Shown here: piece after piece, positions 14,992 through 22,256 of the stretch | Layout of the letters: each line of letters opens with the position of its first letter | How positions within the stretch are numbered: the first letter of the stretch is position 1 | Assembly (NCBI GenBank): GCA_900551015.1 | Contig: URUI01000012.1 | Location: 1 to 37,039, forward strand | DNA: 37,039 nucleotides | Direction of reading: 5' to 3' | Source of the DNA: an uncultured Collinsella sp. | Lineage (GTDB): Bacteria > Actinomycetota > Coriobacteriia > Coriobacteriales > Coriobacteriaceae | Made by a program: the position numbers and the translations under genes | Notes under the pieces: generated by a model | Databases searched by the model: none | What the model saw: only the letters and a program-made list of their open reading frames with translations | Told to the model about the DNA's origin: nothing

Positions 14992-17040
14992 ATGAAACGA
15001 CTTTTCGAACGTCGCCACCACTCGGCACATGTCCAGTTGACCCGGCACATCGTCTGCGCCTTCGCGACGGTCGTTGTGGCCCTTGCCACCATCATCGGCG
15101 CGAGCGGCTGTTCGTCCTCCCAGAACGCCTCGAGCACCTACACACTCGTCGAGAATGGCAAGCTCACCGTCGCAAGTGACTTGGCCACACCCCCGTTTGA
15201 ATACGTCAACGATTCCGGCAAAGACCAGGGCTTTACCTATGAACTCATGGGCATGATCGCAGACGAGCTCGGTCTGGAGCTCAACTACTTGCCGGCGCAA
15301 AAGTTCGACGGCATTATCCCCATGGTCAAGCAGGGTGTAAAGACCGATGTCGGCGCATGTAACATCACGATTACCGGCGAGCGCAAGGAAGAGGTCGACT
15401 TCACCGACCCCTATATCGACTCCAACCAGGGCGTTGCAGTTGCAAAGAACACTGGATACGACACGGTCGATAGCCTCAACGCACCGAGTGTCAAAATTGC
15501 CGTGCAGTCGGGCACCACGTCCGAGGAGTGGGCAATCGAGAACCTGCCGCAGGCAACCACCGTCAACTTTGATGACTGGACGGCAGCCTTCACCGCCGTC
15601 ATGAGCGGTCAGTGCCAGGCGGTCGTATGCGATCTGCCCGTTGAGCAGTGGATGGTTTCGAACTCCTTTACCGGTATGGAGATCATCAAAGAGGTTCCGA
15701 CGGGCGAGCAGTTTGGCATTGCCGTCTCTAAAGATAACCCCGAGCTGACACAAGCCATCAACGATGCCCTTGCCAAGATCAAGAGTTCCGGCGCCTATGA
15801 CAAACTGTACGAGAAGTGGTTTGGCATGGCACCCACGAGCGGGTCCGATAACGAGGATGCCTCGAGCTCAGACGACGCGACGGGCGCTTCACTCGCCGTC
15901 ACCTCGGCGACCGCCAAGTCAAACGAAGACAGCGGCAACGGCGTGCTCGGCGGCATTGCAACCCGCCTGACCTGGGAAGCGACAACGGGTGGCGGCGAGG
16001 GCGACGTTTCGCAAATTGAGCTTGAGCTGCCCGAGGGCGGATCGTTTGAGAGCACCGATGCTAAGGTCACGCTGCTCGACGGACTGAACCAGACGAGCGT
16101 CAAGGCATCGTGCTCGCTGGACGGCTCAAAGCTCGTCATTAAGTTCGCCGACCTCGTCGCTGCCGGCTCACAGATTCGCGTTGTCGTCCCCGACGTCGTA
16201 TTCCCGAGCAACGCGGGTGCCTATGCCGTCACCGGCAGCTATGTCGTCGACGGCGGCAAGCGAGATCTTCCCGAGAGCCCCACCATCAGCGTCTCGGAGA
16301 GCACCATGGTGCAAGAAATCGTCGCCTGGCTCGATGCCCAGCCTTGGGTTGCTGCGTGGAACTCCAACCCGTTTTTGGGCATGTTCTGCAAGCCGCAGAT
16401 AATCGTCACCTCAATCGCCTCGCTCTTTAAGGGCTGGGGCATAGCACTTGCCGTGACCGCCATCGGCTTTCCGCTCGCCATCCCCATCGGCTTGCTGTTT
16501 GCCTTTATGAAAATCAGTCACAGTCGTATGCTGCGCGGCATCGCCGTGACATACATCAACGTCCTGCGCGGAACCCCGCTCTTCCTGCAGATCTACATTG
16601 CGTTCTTTGGGTTCCCTATGATCGGTCTCAACGTGCCCAATCTGCCGCTCGGCGTTGGCGTGCTCGCCATCAACTGCTCGGCCTATCTTGCCGAGATTTT
16701 CCGTGCCGGCATCGAGAGCGTACCGCCTGGTCAAGCGGAAGCTGCCTATTCGCTTGGCATGACTTGGTCCCAAGTTATGTCGCGCATCGTGATCCCGCAG
16801 GCCGTACGTTGCGTTATACCAACTATGACCAGCGAGTTCGTTATGCTTTACAAGGACACGTCGCTGCTTTCGAGCGTTGGCGTCATGGAGCTCATGCTGT
16901 TCTCCAAAAACCTCACGGCCACCACGGGCAACATTACGCCCTACATTTGCGCCGCACTTTACTATCTGGTCGTGACGATTCCGCTCATCCACGCCGTCAC
17001 CAAGGTGGAGCACCGTCTCGCCGAGCGCAGCAAGCGCTAA
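14992..17040 (+). CDS. Amino acid ABC transporter: lipoprotein substrate-binding domain fused to permease, with an extra beta domain
   Basis: Single chain of 682 aa that binds and translocates a polar amino acid. A lipoprotein-like signal ends at GASGC (Cys40). Residues 50-278 are an SBP family 3 domain (KLTVASDLATPPFEY, DVGACNITITGERKEEVDFT, KLYEKWFG). Residues 280-430 hold an acidic Ser-rich linker and a beta-rich domain I do not recognise. Residues 470-675 are a HisM/GlnP-type permease with several membrane segments and the EAA loop EAAYSLGMTWSQVMSRIVIP (583-602). ATG at 14992 follows AAAGGA; an in-frame ATG 45 nt upstream lacks a site. No ATPase gene follows; a terminator does. The ATPase must come from elsewhere. 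Substrate prediction (Gln/Asn/polar) is weak; asnB is the next gene. Confidence 0.9.
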   Translation: MKRLFERRHHSAHVQLTRHIVCAFATVVVALATIIGASGCSSSQNASSTYTLVENGKLTVASDLATPPFEYVNDSGKDQGFTYELMGMIADELGLELNYLPAQKFDGIIPMVKQGVKTDVGACNITITGERKEEVDFTDPYIDSNQGVAVAKNTGYDTVDSLNAPSVKIAVQSGTTSEEWAIENLPQATTVNFDDWTAAFTAVMSGQCQAVVCDLPVEQWMVSNSFTGMEIIKEVPTGEQFGIAVSKDNPELTQAINDALAKIKSSGAYDKLYEKWFGMAPTSGSDNEDASSSDDATGASLAVTSATAKSNEDSGNGVLGGIATRLTWEATTGGGEGDVSQIELELPEGGSFESTDAKVTLLDGLNQTSVKASCSLDGSKLVIKFADLVAAGSQIRVVVPDVVFPSNAGAYAVTGSYVVDGGKRDLPESPTISVSESTMVQEIVAWLDAQPWVAAWNSNPFLGMFCKPQIIVTSIASLFKGWGIALAVTAIGFPLAIPIGLLFAFMKISHSRMLRGIAVTYINVLRGTPLFLQIYIAFFGFPMIGLNVPNLPLGVGVLAINCSAYLAEIFRAGIESVPPGQAEAAYSLGMTWSQVMSRIVIPQAVRCVIPTMTSEFVMLYKDTSLLSSVGVMELMLFSKNLTATTGNITPYICAALYYLVVTIPLIHAVTKVEHRLAERSKR

Positions 17041-17062
17041 CCGCTCATACATAGCGTTCGCA

Positions 17063-17106
17063 ACCACGGCCCGCCGCTTCGTCTGAAGATCGGGCCGTGG
17101 TTTTTT
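17063..17106 (+). terminator. Intrinsic terminator after the fused ABC transporter gene
   Basis: CCACGGCCCG (17064-17073) pairs with CGGGCCGTGG (17091-17100), followed by TTTTTT (17101-17106). The structure starts 23 nt after the stop codon and separates the transporter from asnB. Confidence 0.92.
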
Positions 17107-17178
17107 CGGTTCGCTCGGCGCTTATGCCCTATCACGAAACAAAAGATTGGCATGATAGTAAAGATTATTTGACATCAG

Positions 17179-17199
17179 CTGCCGCAATCCTTGCGGCAG
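17179..17199 (+). promoter_or_regulatory. Hairpin in the asnB leader
   Basis: CTGCCGCAA (17179-17187) and TTGCGGCAG (17191-17199) form a perfect 9-bp stem with a 3-nt loop, 32 nt upstream of the asnB ATG and just after a TTGACA (17169-17174). I see no matching -10 and no T-box signature. Its role is unknown; an operator dyad or a leader stem is possible. Confidence 0.45.
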
Positions 17200-17231
17200 T
17201 ACACCTGAGCCGTCAGCAGAAAGGATCTTGC

Positions 17232-19100
17232 ATGTGCGGTTTTGTCGGTTTTACCGGTACAGATGAACAGAGTGAGCTGGTTCTCACGGCCATGATGAAT
17301 CGCATCATCCACCGTGGTCCCGATATGGGCGGCCAGCATATCGTCGACAACGTTGCCCTTGGCTTCCGTCGTCTTTCGATTCTCGATCTTTCCGAAGCTG
17401 GAGCTCAGCCTATGTCGAGCGACGACGGCAAGGTCACGATTGTCTTCAACGGAGAGGTCTACAACTTCCAGGAGCTTCGTGCCGAGCTGGAGGCAGCCGG
17501 CTACGCCTTCCACTGCAACGCCGATACCGAGGTCCTGGTACACGGTTACGAGGAGTGGGGCGAGGACCTGGTCAACCGCCTGCGCGGCATGTACGCATTC
17601 GTGATTCACGACCAGAACAAGAACAAACTCTTTGGCGCTCGTGACATCTTTGGTATCAAGCCGTTCTATTACTACCAGGCATCCGATGGCTCGCTGCTGT
17701 TTGGCTCCGAGATCAAGAGCTTCCTGGACCATCCCAAGTTTGAGAAGGCTGTCAACCACGACGCGCTGCGCCCCTACCTGACGCTGCAATTCCCCGCCAC
17801 GGAGGAGACCTTCTTTAAGGGCGTGTTCAAGCTTGCCCCGGCGCATTGCTTTACGTATGACCTGACGACCAACACCATGGACATCAAGCGTTACTGGAGC
17901 TGTGACTTCACCGACGACAACTCCAAGACCTTCGAGGATTACGTGGACGAGTGCGACAAGGTCGTGCACGAAAGCGTCGCTGCGCACCGAATCGCCGATG
18001 TTAAGGTGGGCTCGTTCCTTTCTGGCGGCGTGGACTCCAGCTACATTGCCGCCTGTCTCATGCCCGACACCACGTATTCCGTCGGCTTCGATTACAAGAA
18101 CTTCAACGAGACCAACTACGCTGCCGAGCTTTCCGATAAGCTGGGCATCAAGAACGTGCGCAAGATGATTACCGCCGACGAGTTCTTCGATGCACTGCCC
18201 GATATCCAGTACCACATGGACGAGCCGCAATCGAACCTGTCCAGTGTGCCGCTGTACTATCTGGCACAGATGGCTTCCGAGGAGGTCACCGTCGTCCTTT
18301 CGGGCGAGGGTGCCGACGAGCTGTTTGCCGGCTATGAGTGGTACGAGGACACCCCCGAGATGCGCTCCTTTAAGAAGCGTGTGCCGCTCGGCGTGCGCCG
18401 CGCCCTGGGCTCACTCGTTCAGCATCTCCCCTACTTTAAGGGCCACAACTTCCTGACGAAATGCGCCGAGGTTCCCGAGCGCTGGTATGTGGGTCAGGCA
18501 AAGGTGTTCGATCCCTCCGAGGTCGACGAGGTGCTCAAGCCCGCTTATGACACCGGCAAGAACGCCGCCGAGATGTGCGCCGAGTACTACAAGCAGGTTC
18601 CCAACTGCTGCGAGCTTTCCAAGAAACAGTATCTGGATATGAACATGTGGCTGCCGGGCGACATTCTGCTCAAGGCCGACAAGATGTGCATGGCACACTC
18701 CCTGGAGCTTCGCGTCCCGTTCCTGGACAAGAAGGTCATGGAGTTTGCCGAGCACATTCCCGCCAACTACCGTGTTAACGAAGAAGGCTGCAAGCTCGTC
18801 CTGCGTCACGCTGCCAACCGCACGCTGCCCGACGAGTGGGCAACGCGCAAGAAAGTGGGCTTCCCCGTACCGGTCAAGTTCTGGCTGCGCGAGCAAAAGT
18901 ACTACGACTACGTCAAGGAATACTTCACCGCGCCGTGGGCCGCTGACTTCTTTGATACCGATGCACTCATGAAGCTGCTCGACGATCACTTTGAGGGTCG
19001 CGCGCTCAACCAGCGCAAGATCTATACCACGCTGACGTTCCTCATCTGGTACAAGCGCTTCTTTATCGACGAGGACAAGGGTGCCGAAGTCGCCGCGTAA
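17232..19100 (+). CDS. asnB: Asparagine synthase (glutamine-hydrolysing)
   Basis: Makes asparagine from aspartate, ATP and glutamine in the cytoplasm. The 622-aa product starts MCGFVGFTG, so Cys2 is the class II glutaminase nucleophile after Met removal. The glutaminase domain (2-210) has HRGPD (27-31), FNGEVYNF (72-79) and NADTEVLVHGYEEWG. The synthetase domain (about 235-600) has the PP-loop SFLSGGVDSS (261-270), LSGEGADELFAGYEWY and LRVPFLDKKVMEFA. ATG at 17232 follows AAAGGA; starting here exposes Cys2, which rules out longer in-frame starts. It is monocistronic between the terminator at 17063-17106 and tRNA-Val. Confidence 0.97.
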   Translation: MCGFVGFTGTDEQSELVLTAMMNRIIHRGPDMGGQHIVDNVALGFRRLSILDLSEAGAQPMSSDDGKVTIVFNGEVYNFQELRAELEAAGYAFHCNADTEVLVHGYEEWGEDLVNRLRGMYAFVIHDQNKNKLFGARDIFGIKPFYYYQASDGSLLFGSEIKSFLDHPKFEKAVNHDALRPYLTLQFPATEETFFKGVFKLAPAHCFTYDLTTNTMDIKRYWSCDFTDDNSKTFEDYVDECDKVVHESVAAHRIADVKVGSFLSGGVDSSYIAACLMPDTTYSVGFDYKNFNETNYAAELSDKLGIKNVRKMITADEFFDALPDIQYHMDEPQSNLSSVPLYYLAQMASEEVTVVLSGEGADELFAGYEWYEDTPEMRSFKKRVPLGVRRALGSLVQHLPYFKGHNFLTKCAEVPERWYVGQAKVFDPSEVDEVLKPAYDTGKNAAEMCAEYYKQVPNCCELSKKQYLDMNMWLPGDILLKADKMCMAHSLELRVPFLDKKVMEFAEHIPANYRVNEEGCKLVLRHAANRTLPDEWATRKKVGFPVPVKFWLREQKYYDYVKEYFTAPWAADFFDTDALMKLLDDHFEGRALNQRKIYTTLTFLIWYKRFFIDEDKGAEVAA

Positions 19101-19141
19101 GTTTCGTTATGAATTAGCGGTGAACAGCATAGGGTTTCCGC

Positions 19142-19147
19142 TATACT
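19142..19147 (+). promoter_or_regulatory. Candidate -10 of tRNA-Val
   Basis: TATACT lies 10 nt upstream of the mature tRNA 5' end. The expected -35 region (GGTGAA/GTGAAC near 19119-19125) is weak. Confidence 0.45.
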
Positions 19148-19157
19148 CAATCCCTGC

Positions 19158-19233
19158 GGGCGATTGGCGCAACGGTTAGCGCAGGTGCTTTACACGCACA
19201 AGGCTGGGGGTTCGAATCCCTCATCGCCCACCA
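19158..19233 (+). tRNA. tRNA-Val, anticodon TAC (UAC)
   Basis: Full cloverleaf: acceptor GGGCGAT/ATCGCCC with discriminator A and encoded CCA (19231-19233); D-stem GCGC/GCGC; anticodon loop TTTACAC giving UAC for valine codon GUA; T-arm GGGGG-TTCGAAT-CCCTC. The first anticodon-stem pair is G-A mismatched. The gene follows asnB by 57 nt. Confidence 0.96.
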
Positions 19234-19242
19234 TTGAATTGG

Positions 19243-19273
19243 AAACGGTCCTCGAAAGGGGACCGTTTTTGTT
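19243..19273 (+). terminator. Intrinsic terminator of tRNA-Val
   Basis: AAACGGTCC (19243-19251) pairs with GGACCGTTT (19260-19268), followed by a T-rich run to 19274. It begins 10 nt after the CCA end. Confidence 0.9.
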
Positions 19274-19428
19274 TGGGCCCATTTCATGGGATTCGAACCC
19301 GCCAGGGTGCGGAGCTGAGGAAACGCGAAGCGTTTTCCAGCGCAGCACGCGAGGGCCGCAGGCCCGAAGCGGAAGCGGGCGGCGCCAGCCGCACGCGGAC
19401 ATCCCTCATCGCCCACCACTGAATTGTT

Positions 19429-19459
19429 AGGCCTCCAGCGATGGGGGCCTTTCCTTTTT
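19429..19459 (+). terminator. Terminator-like hairpin of the duplicated tRNA-end unit
   Basis: AGGCCTCC (19429-19436) pairs with GGGGGCCT (19443-19450, one G-U), followed by TTCCTTTTT. It occupies the same position in unit 2 as the tRNA-Val terminator does in unit 1, although the stem sequences are unrelated. Confidence 0.7.
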
Positions 19460-19513
19460 CGGGCCCATCGCAGAGGGATTCGAACCCGCCAGCACGTCTG
19501 TCACAAAGGCCGT

Positions 19514-19728
19514 GGCCAAAAAATGGCAAAAATGAGTACTGCTACCTTTGTTACAACATATAAAAAGATAGTATTTGCTTAAGTTCCGCAACATATGTCC
19601 ATTATAAGGACTAACAGTTGGACCAGAATCGTGCATTCATCGCCATTTCGACTTGCTACTTGGTCTGATTAGTCCAAAATTGCTGCTACCAAATCGGTAA
19701 CAGTACTCATATTTGATGTTTTTTGACC
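19514..19728. mobile_element. 215-bp MITE-like element with 33-bp imperfect terminal inverted repeats
   Basis: The left end (19514-19546) and the reverse complement of the right end (19696-19728) match at 27 of 33 positions. Both contain CAAA, then ATGAGTACTG, then TACC, and both start GG-CAAAAAA. The interior (about 150 bp) is AT-rich and has no gene, unlike the GC-rich surroundings. I see no clear target-site duplication, so mobility is not proven. A long operator-type dyad is the alternative, but the element lies between two terminators with no adjacent promoter-facing gene. Confidence 0.6.
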
Positions 19729-19760
19729 AGCAGGTCTCCCTGCCTTAGCAAATCTAAGGC

Positions 19761-19819
19761 AAAAAGGGTTCCAGACCGCTGAATCGTGTCGCATAGGGCA
19801 CGTCCGCAGTCCGGAACCC
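19761..19819 (-). terminator. Terminator of the arg operon
   Basis: On the minus strand GGGTTCCGGACTGC and GCGGTCTGGAACCC (ends at 19819 and 19766) form a long stem with small mismatches and a large loop, followed directly by TTTTT (19761-19765). It begins 26 nt after the argD stop. A further small hairpin GCCTTAG/CTAAGGC lies just beyond. Confidence 0.8.
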
Positions 19820-19845
19820 GGTCCAAATTGAGTTATTGCGCCGCG

Positions 19846-21129
19846 TTAGCCCAAGACACCCGCCAGGATCTCGATTAGGCTGTCCACATCGGCCTCTTCG
19901 CACACGAGTGGCGGCAGGAAACGCAGCGTATGAGCTCCGGTCGCGTTCATCACGGCACCAGCCTCCAGCGCTCGGGCAACAATGTCATGCGCATCGCCCG
20001 CAGCGTCATCCAGATCGCAGCCGAGCATCAAGCCGCGACCGCGCGTCTCGGTCACGTGCGGTAATTTGGCAAGCTTTGCCTCCATATAGGCACCCACCTT
20101 GGCGGCATGCTCAGCGTAGTCGCCGCGCACAAGCGCGGAGAGCGTCGCGGCGCACGCCGCGACGGCCAAGCAGCTACCGCCAAAGGTCGAACCGTGATCG
20201 CCGGGCTTAAACACGTCGGCGATCTCTTTCTTCGCCACCACGGCGCCCATTGGAACGCCGTCGGCGATGCCCTTGGCAAGACTCATGATGTCGGGTTCCA
20301 CGCTATAGGTCTGGTAAGCGAACGGTTTGCCGGAGCGGAACAGACCGCACTGGACTTCGTCGGCGATAAGCACGGCGCCCACCTCGTGTGCCAGGTTACG
20401 CGCAGCCGCCATAAACTCCTCGGTCATGGGGTGCACACCGCTCTCGCCCTGAATCGGCTCGAGCATGACAGCGCAGACCTCGCTTCCCAGCTGCTTAAAG
20501 ATCGAACGCAGTTCGTCGACATCGTTGGGCGAGCAGGCCACAAAGCCACCCGGCAGCGGACGGAAGCTATCCTGCAGCCAATCCTGCATGGTAGCGGCAA
20601 TGGTCTCGAGCGTTCTGCCATGGAAACCGCCACGCATGCACACGATGGTGTTGCCACCGTTACCGGCACGCTTGGCGTACAGGCGAGCAAGCTTCATCGA
20701 ACCCTCATTGGCCTCGGCGCCGGAGTTGGCAAAGAACGTCTCCCATACCTGCTCGCCCGCCGTCGGAGCGCCGAGCGCGGCTGCCGTGGTCTCATCGTCG
20801 GCGGCAATGGCATCGGCAAGCACACGCGCTCCGTCCGCATCGTCGTTGGCGAGCTTGGACAGCAGCGCCGCGACCTGGCCACGCTGCTCGATGTAGAAGT
20901 AGTTAGACACATGCAGAAGCTTTTTGGTCTGCGACTCAAGCGCGGAAAGCACTGCCGGGTTGCCGTGGCCCAAGCTGCACACGCCAATGCCAGCAAGGAA
21001 GTCGAGGTACTCACGGCCATCGTCGCCGGTGAGCTTCATGCCGTGGCCTTCGACAAACTCGACCGGCGAACGGCCAAAGGTATGCATAACGTAGTGGGAT
21101 TCGAGCGATTGTTGAGCCGCAAGTGACAT
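19846..21129 (-). CDS. argD: Acetylornithine aminotransferase
   Basis: PLP-dependent class III aminotransferase converting N-acetylglutamate semialdehyde to N-acetylornithine (427 aa). Visible motifs are FFANSGAEANEGSMKLAR (132-149, PLP phosphate region), FHGRTLETI, LIADEVQCGLFRSGK (Asp257 at the PLP ring nitrogen), MSLAKGIADGVPMG with the Schiff-base lysine at 286, and GSTFGG. A stretch rich in Ala/Asp (about 95-127) sits just before the PLP site and looks like an insertion of roughly 30 residues, which accounts for the extra length over the usual 390-400. It is last in argC-J-B-D, 65 nt after argB, and is followed by a terminator. Ornithine aminotransferase activity cannot be excluded, but the context decides. 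Confidence 0.95.
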   Translation of the reverse strand: MSLAAQQSLESHYVMHTFGRSPVEFVEGHGMKLTGDDGREYLDFLAGIGVCSLGHGNPAVLSALESQTKKLLHVSNYFYIEQRGQVAALLSKLANDDADGARVLADAIAADDETTAAALGAPTAGEQVWETFFANSGAEANEGSMKLARLYAKRAGNGGNTIVCMRGGFHGRTLETIAATMQDWLQDSFRPLPGGFVACSPNDVDELRSIFKQLGSEVCAVMLEPIQGESGVHPMTEEFMAAARNLAHEVGAVLIADEVQCGLFRSGKPFAYQTYSVEPDIMSLAKGIADGVPMGAVVAKKEIADVFKPGDHGSTFGGSCLAVAACAATLSALVRGDYAEHAAKVGAYMEAKLAKLPHVTETRGRGLMLGCDLDDAAGDAHDIVARALEAGAVMNATGAHTLRFLPPLVCEEADVDSLIEILAGVLG

Positions 21130-21194
21130 GGGATGCCTTTCGTTAAGCGCCGGGGCGGCGCGGGCTATGGGTGTAAGGATGCGGCGCCAGGACG

Positions 21195-22175
21195 CTAAAC
21201 CGTCTGGAGCTTCTCGACCTCGTCGAGGTTCTCGGTCAGGCGCGCGGCAAACGTCGAAAGCGGGTGCGGATGCGTATCGAACTCGTAGGCCGTCTCGGTG
21301 GAGTGGATCACGGTACCGACGCCAGCATCGGTCAGCAGCTCCAGCAGCAGCGAGTGCGGCGTCGTGCCGTTGATGATGTGGGCTCGGAACACGCCAGCGG
21401 TAAGCGCATCGACGGCGGCGCGCAGCTTGGGAATCATGCCTTTATCGACCTCGCCGCCGTAGAGCATCTCGTTGACCTCGTCGAGCGTCAGGTTGGAGAT
21501 GAGCGAATCCTTATCGCTAAAGTCCTTGTACAGGCCGTCGACATCGGTAAGGAAGATTGCCTTATGCGCGTGGAGCGCCGCCGCAACGGCACCGGCAGCG
21601 GTATCGGCATTGATGTTGAAGAAGCCGCCGTCCTCCCCCGCCGCGACGGTAGCGATGACGGGGATGTACTCGCTATCGAGCAAACGCTCGATATAGTCGG
21701 TGTTGACGTGCGTCACTTTGCCCACGCGACCGAGCTCGGGATCGAGCGGCTCGGCGATAAGCGTGCCGGCATCGCTGCCCGACACGCCTACGGCCAGGTT
21801 GCCGTGCTGGTTGATGGCAGCGACCAGCTCCTGGTTGACCTTGCCGCCCAGTACCTCGCGCACGATATCCATGGTGGCAGGCGTAGTCACGCGCTGGCCG
21901 TTCTTAAACTCGACGGGGATGTCGTCGTGGCTGAGCGCCTCGTTGATGGCCTTGCCGCCACCGTGCACGATAACAGGGCGCATGCCGATAATCTTGAGCA
22001 GGACGATGTCGCTCATCACGTCACGGCGCAGCTGCTCGTCGACCATGGCGGCACCGCCGTACTTGATAACGACCGTCTTACCGGTCAGGTTCTTAATCCA
22101 TGGCAGCGCCTCGAACAGCAGCTGCGCGGTAACTTCGTTGGATTCGCTCGAGCGACAGTCGCGTGCGAGCTTCAT
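21195..22175 (-). CDS. argB: N-acetylglutamate kinase
   Basis: Phosphorylates N-acetyl-L-glutamate, second step of arginine synthesis (326 aa). The amino acid kinase fold is shown by VIKYGGAAM (36-44), VIVHGGGKAINEAL, GVSGSDAGTLIAE, FFNINADTAAGAVAAALHA and IFLTDVDGLY. The C-terminal HIINGTTPHSLLLELLTDAGVGT is typical, and about 25 residues follow it (TAYEFDTHPHPLSTF...), slightly longer than usual. ATG at 22175 follows GAGG; the in-frame start 72 nt upstream would begin within a stretch with no site and poor composition. The N-terminal helix of about 30 residues is present, a feature often linked to the hexameric, arginine-inhibited form, so feedback inhibition is likely but inferred. Confidence 0.96.
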   Translation of the reverse strand: MKLARDCRSSESNEVTAQLLFEALPWIKNLTGKTVVIKYGGAAMVDEQLRRDVMSDIVLLKIIGMRPVIVHGGGKAINEALSHDDIPVEFKNGQRVTTPATMDIVREVLGGKVNQELVAAINQHGNLAVGVSGSDAGTLIAEPLDPELGRVGKVTHVNTDYIERLLDSEYIPVIATVAAGEDGGFFNINADTAAGAVAAALHAHKAIFLTDVDGLYKDFSDKDSLISNLTLDEVNEMLYGGEVDKGMIPKLRAAVDALTAGVFRAHIINGTTPHSLLLELLTDAGVGTVIHSTETAYEFDTHPHPLSTFAARLTENLDEVEKLQTV

Positions 22176-22256
22176 AGTCTGCCTCGTCTTTCGTGTAGCT
22201 ATCGCGCCGTACCTCGTTGCCCGCGATTGCAGCGGGACGCGCGGCACATCGGGAGT

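Larger units (their letters stand above)
19216..19492 (+). repeat. Tandem duplication of the tRNA-Val 3' end with terminator
   Basis: Unit 1 (19216-19305) begins inside the tRNA T-arm and unit 2 (19401-19492) repeats it. The opening 25 nt (ATCCCTCATCGCCCACCA plus TGAATT) match at 24 of 25 positions. Each unit then has its own terminator hairpin with a different sequence, followed by a shared closing block (GGGCCCAT, then GGGATTCGAACCCGCCAG; 19275-19305 and 19461-19492). The closing block contains the reverse complement of a tRNA T-arm core. Between the units (19306-19400) lie three short GC-rich hairpins. A displaced tRNA 3' end is the usual scar of tRNA-targeted integration, but tandem duplication alone also explains it. 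No integrase gene is present. Confidence 0.8.

Noticed and set aside
17107..17231. T-box or other amino acid riboswitch in the asnB leader
   Set aside because: Too short, and no T-box AGGGUGGNACCGCG-type sequence; only a 9-bp hairpin is present.
19147..19529. Several overlapping short frames across tRNA-Val and its downstream repeat
   Set aside because: They translate tRNA and repeat sequence in either direction and have no coding signature.
22176..22247. N-terminally extended argB
   Set aside because: The extra 24 residues are Arg-rich and lack a site, and the normal kinase start is at 22175.
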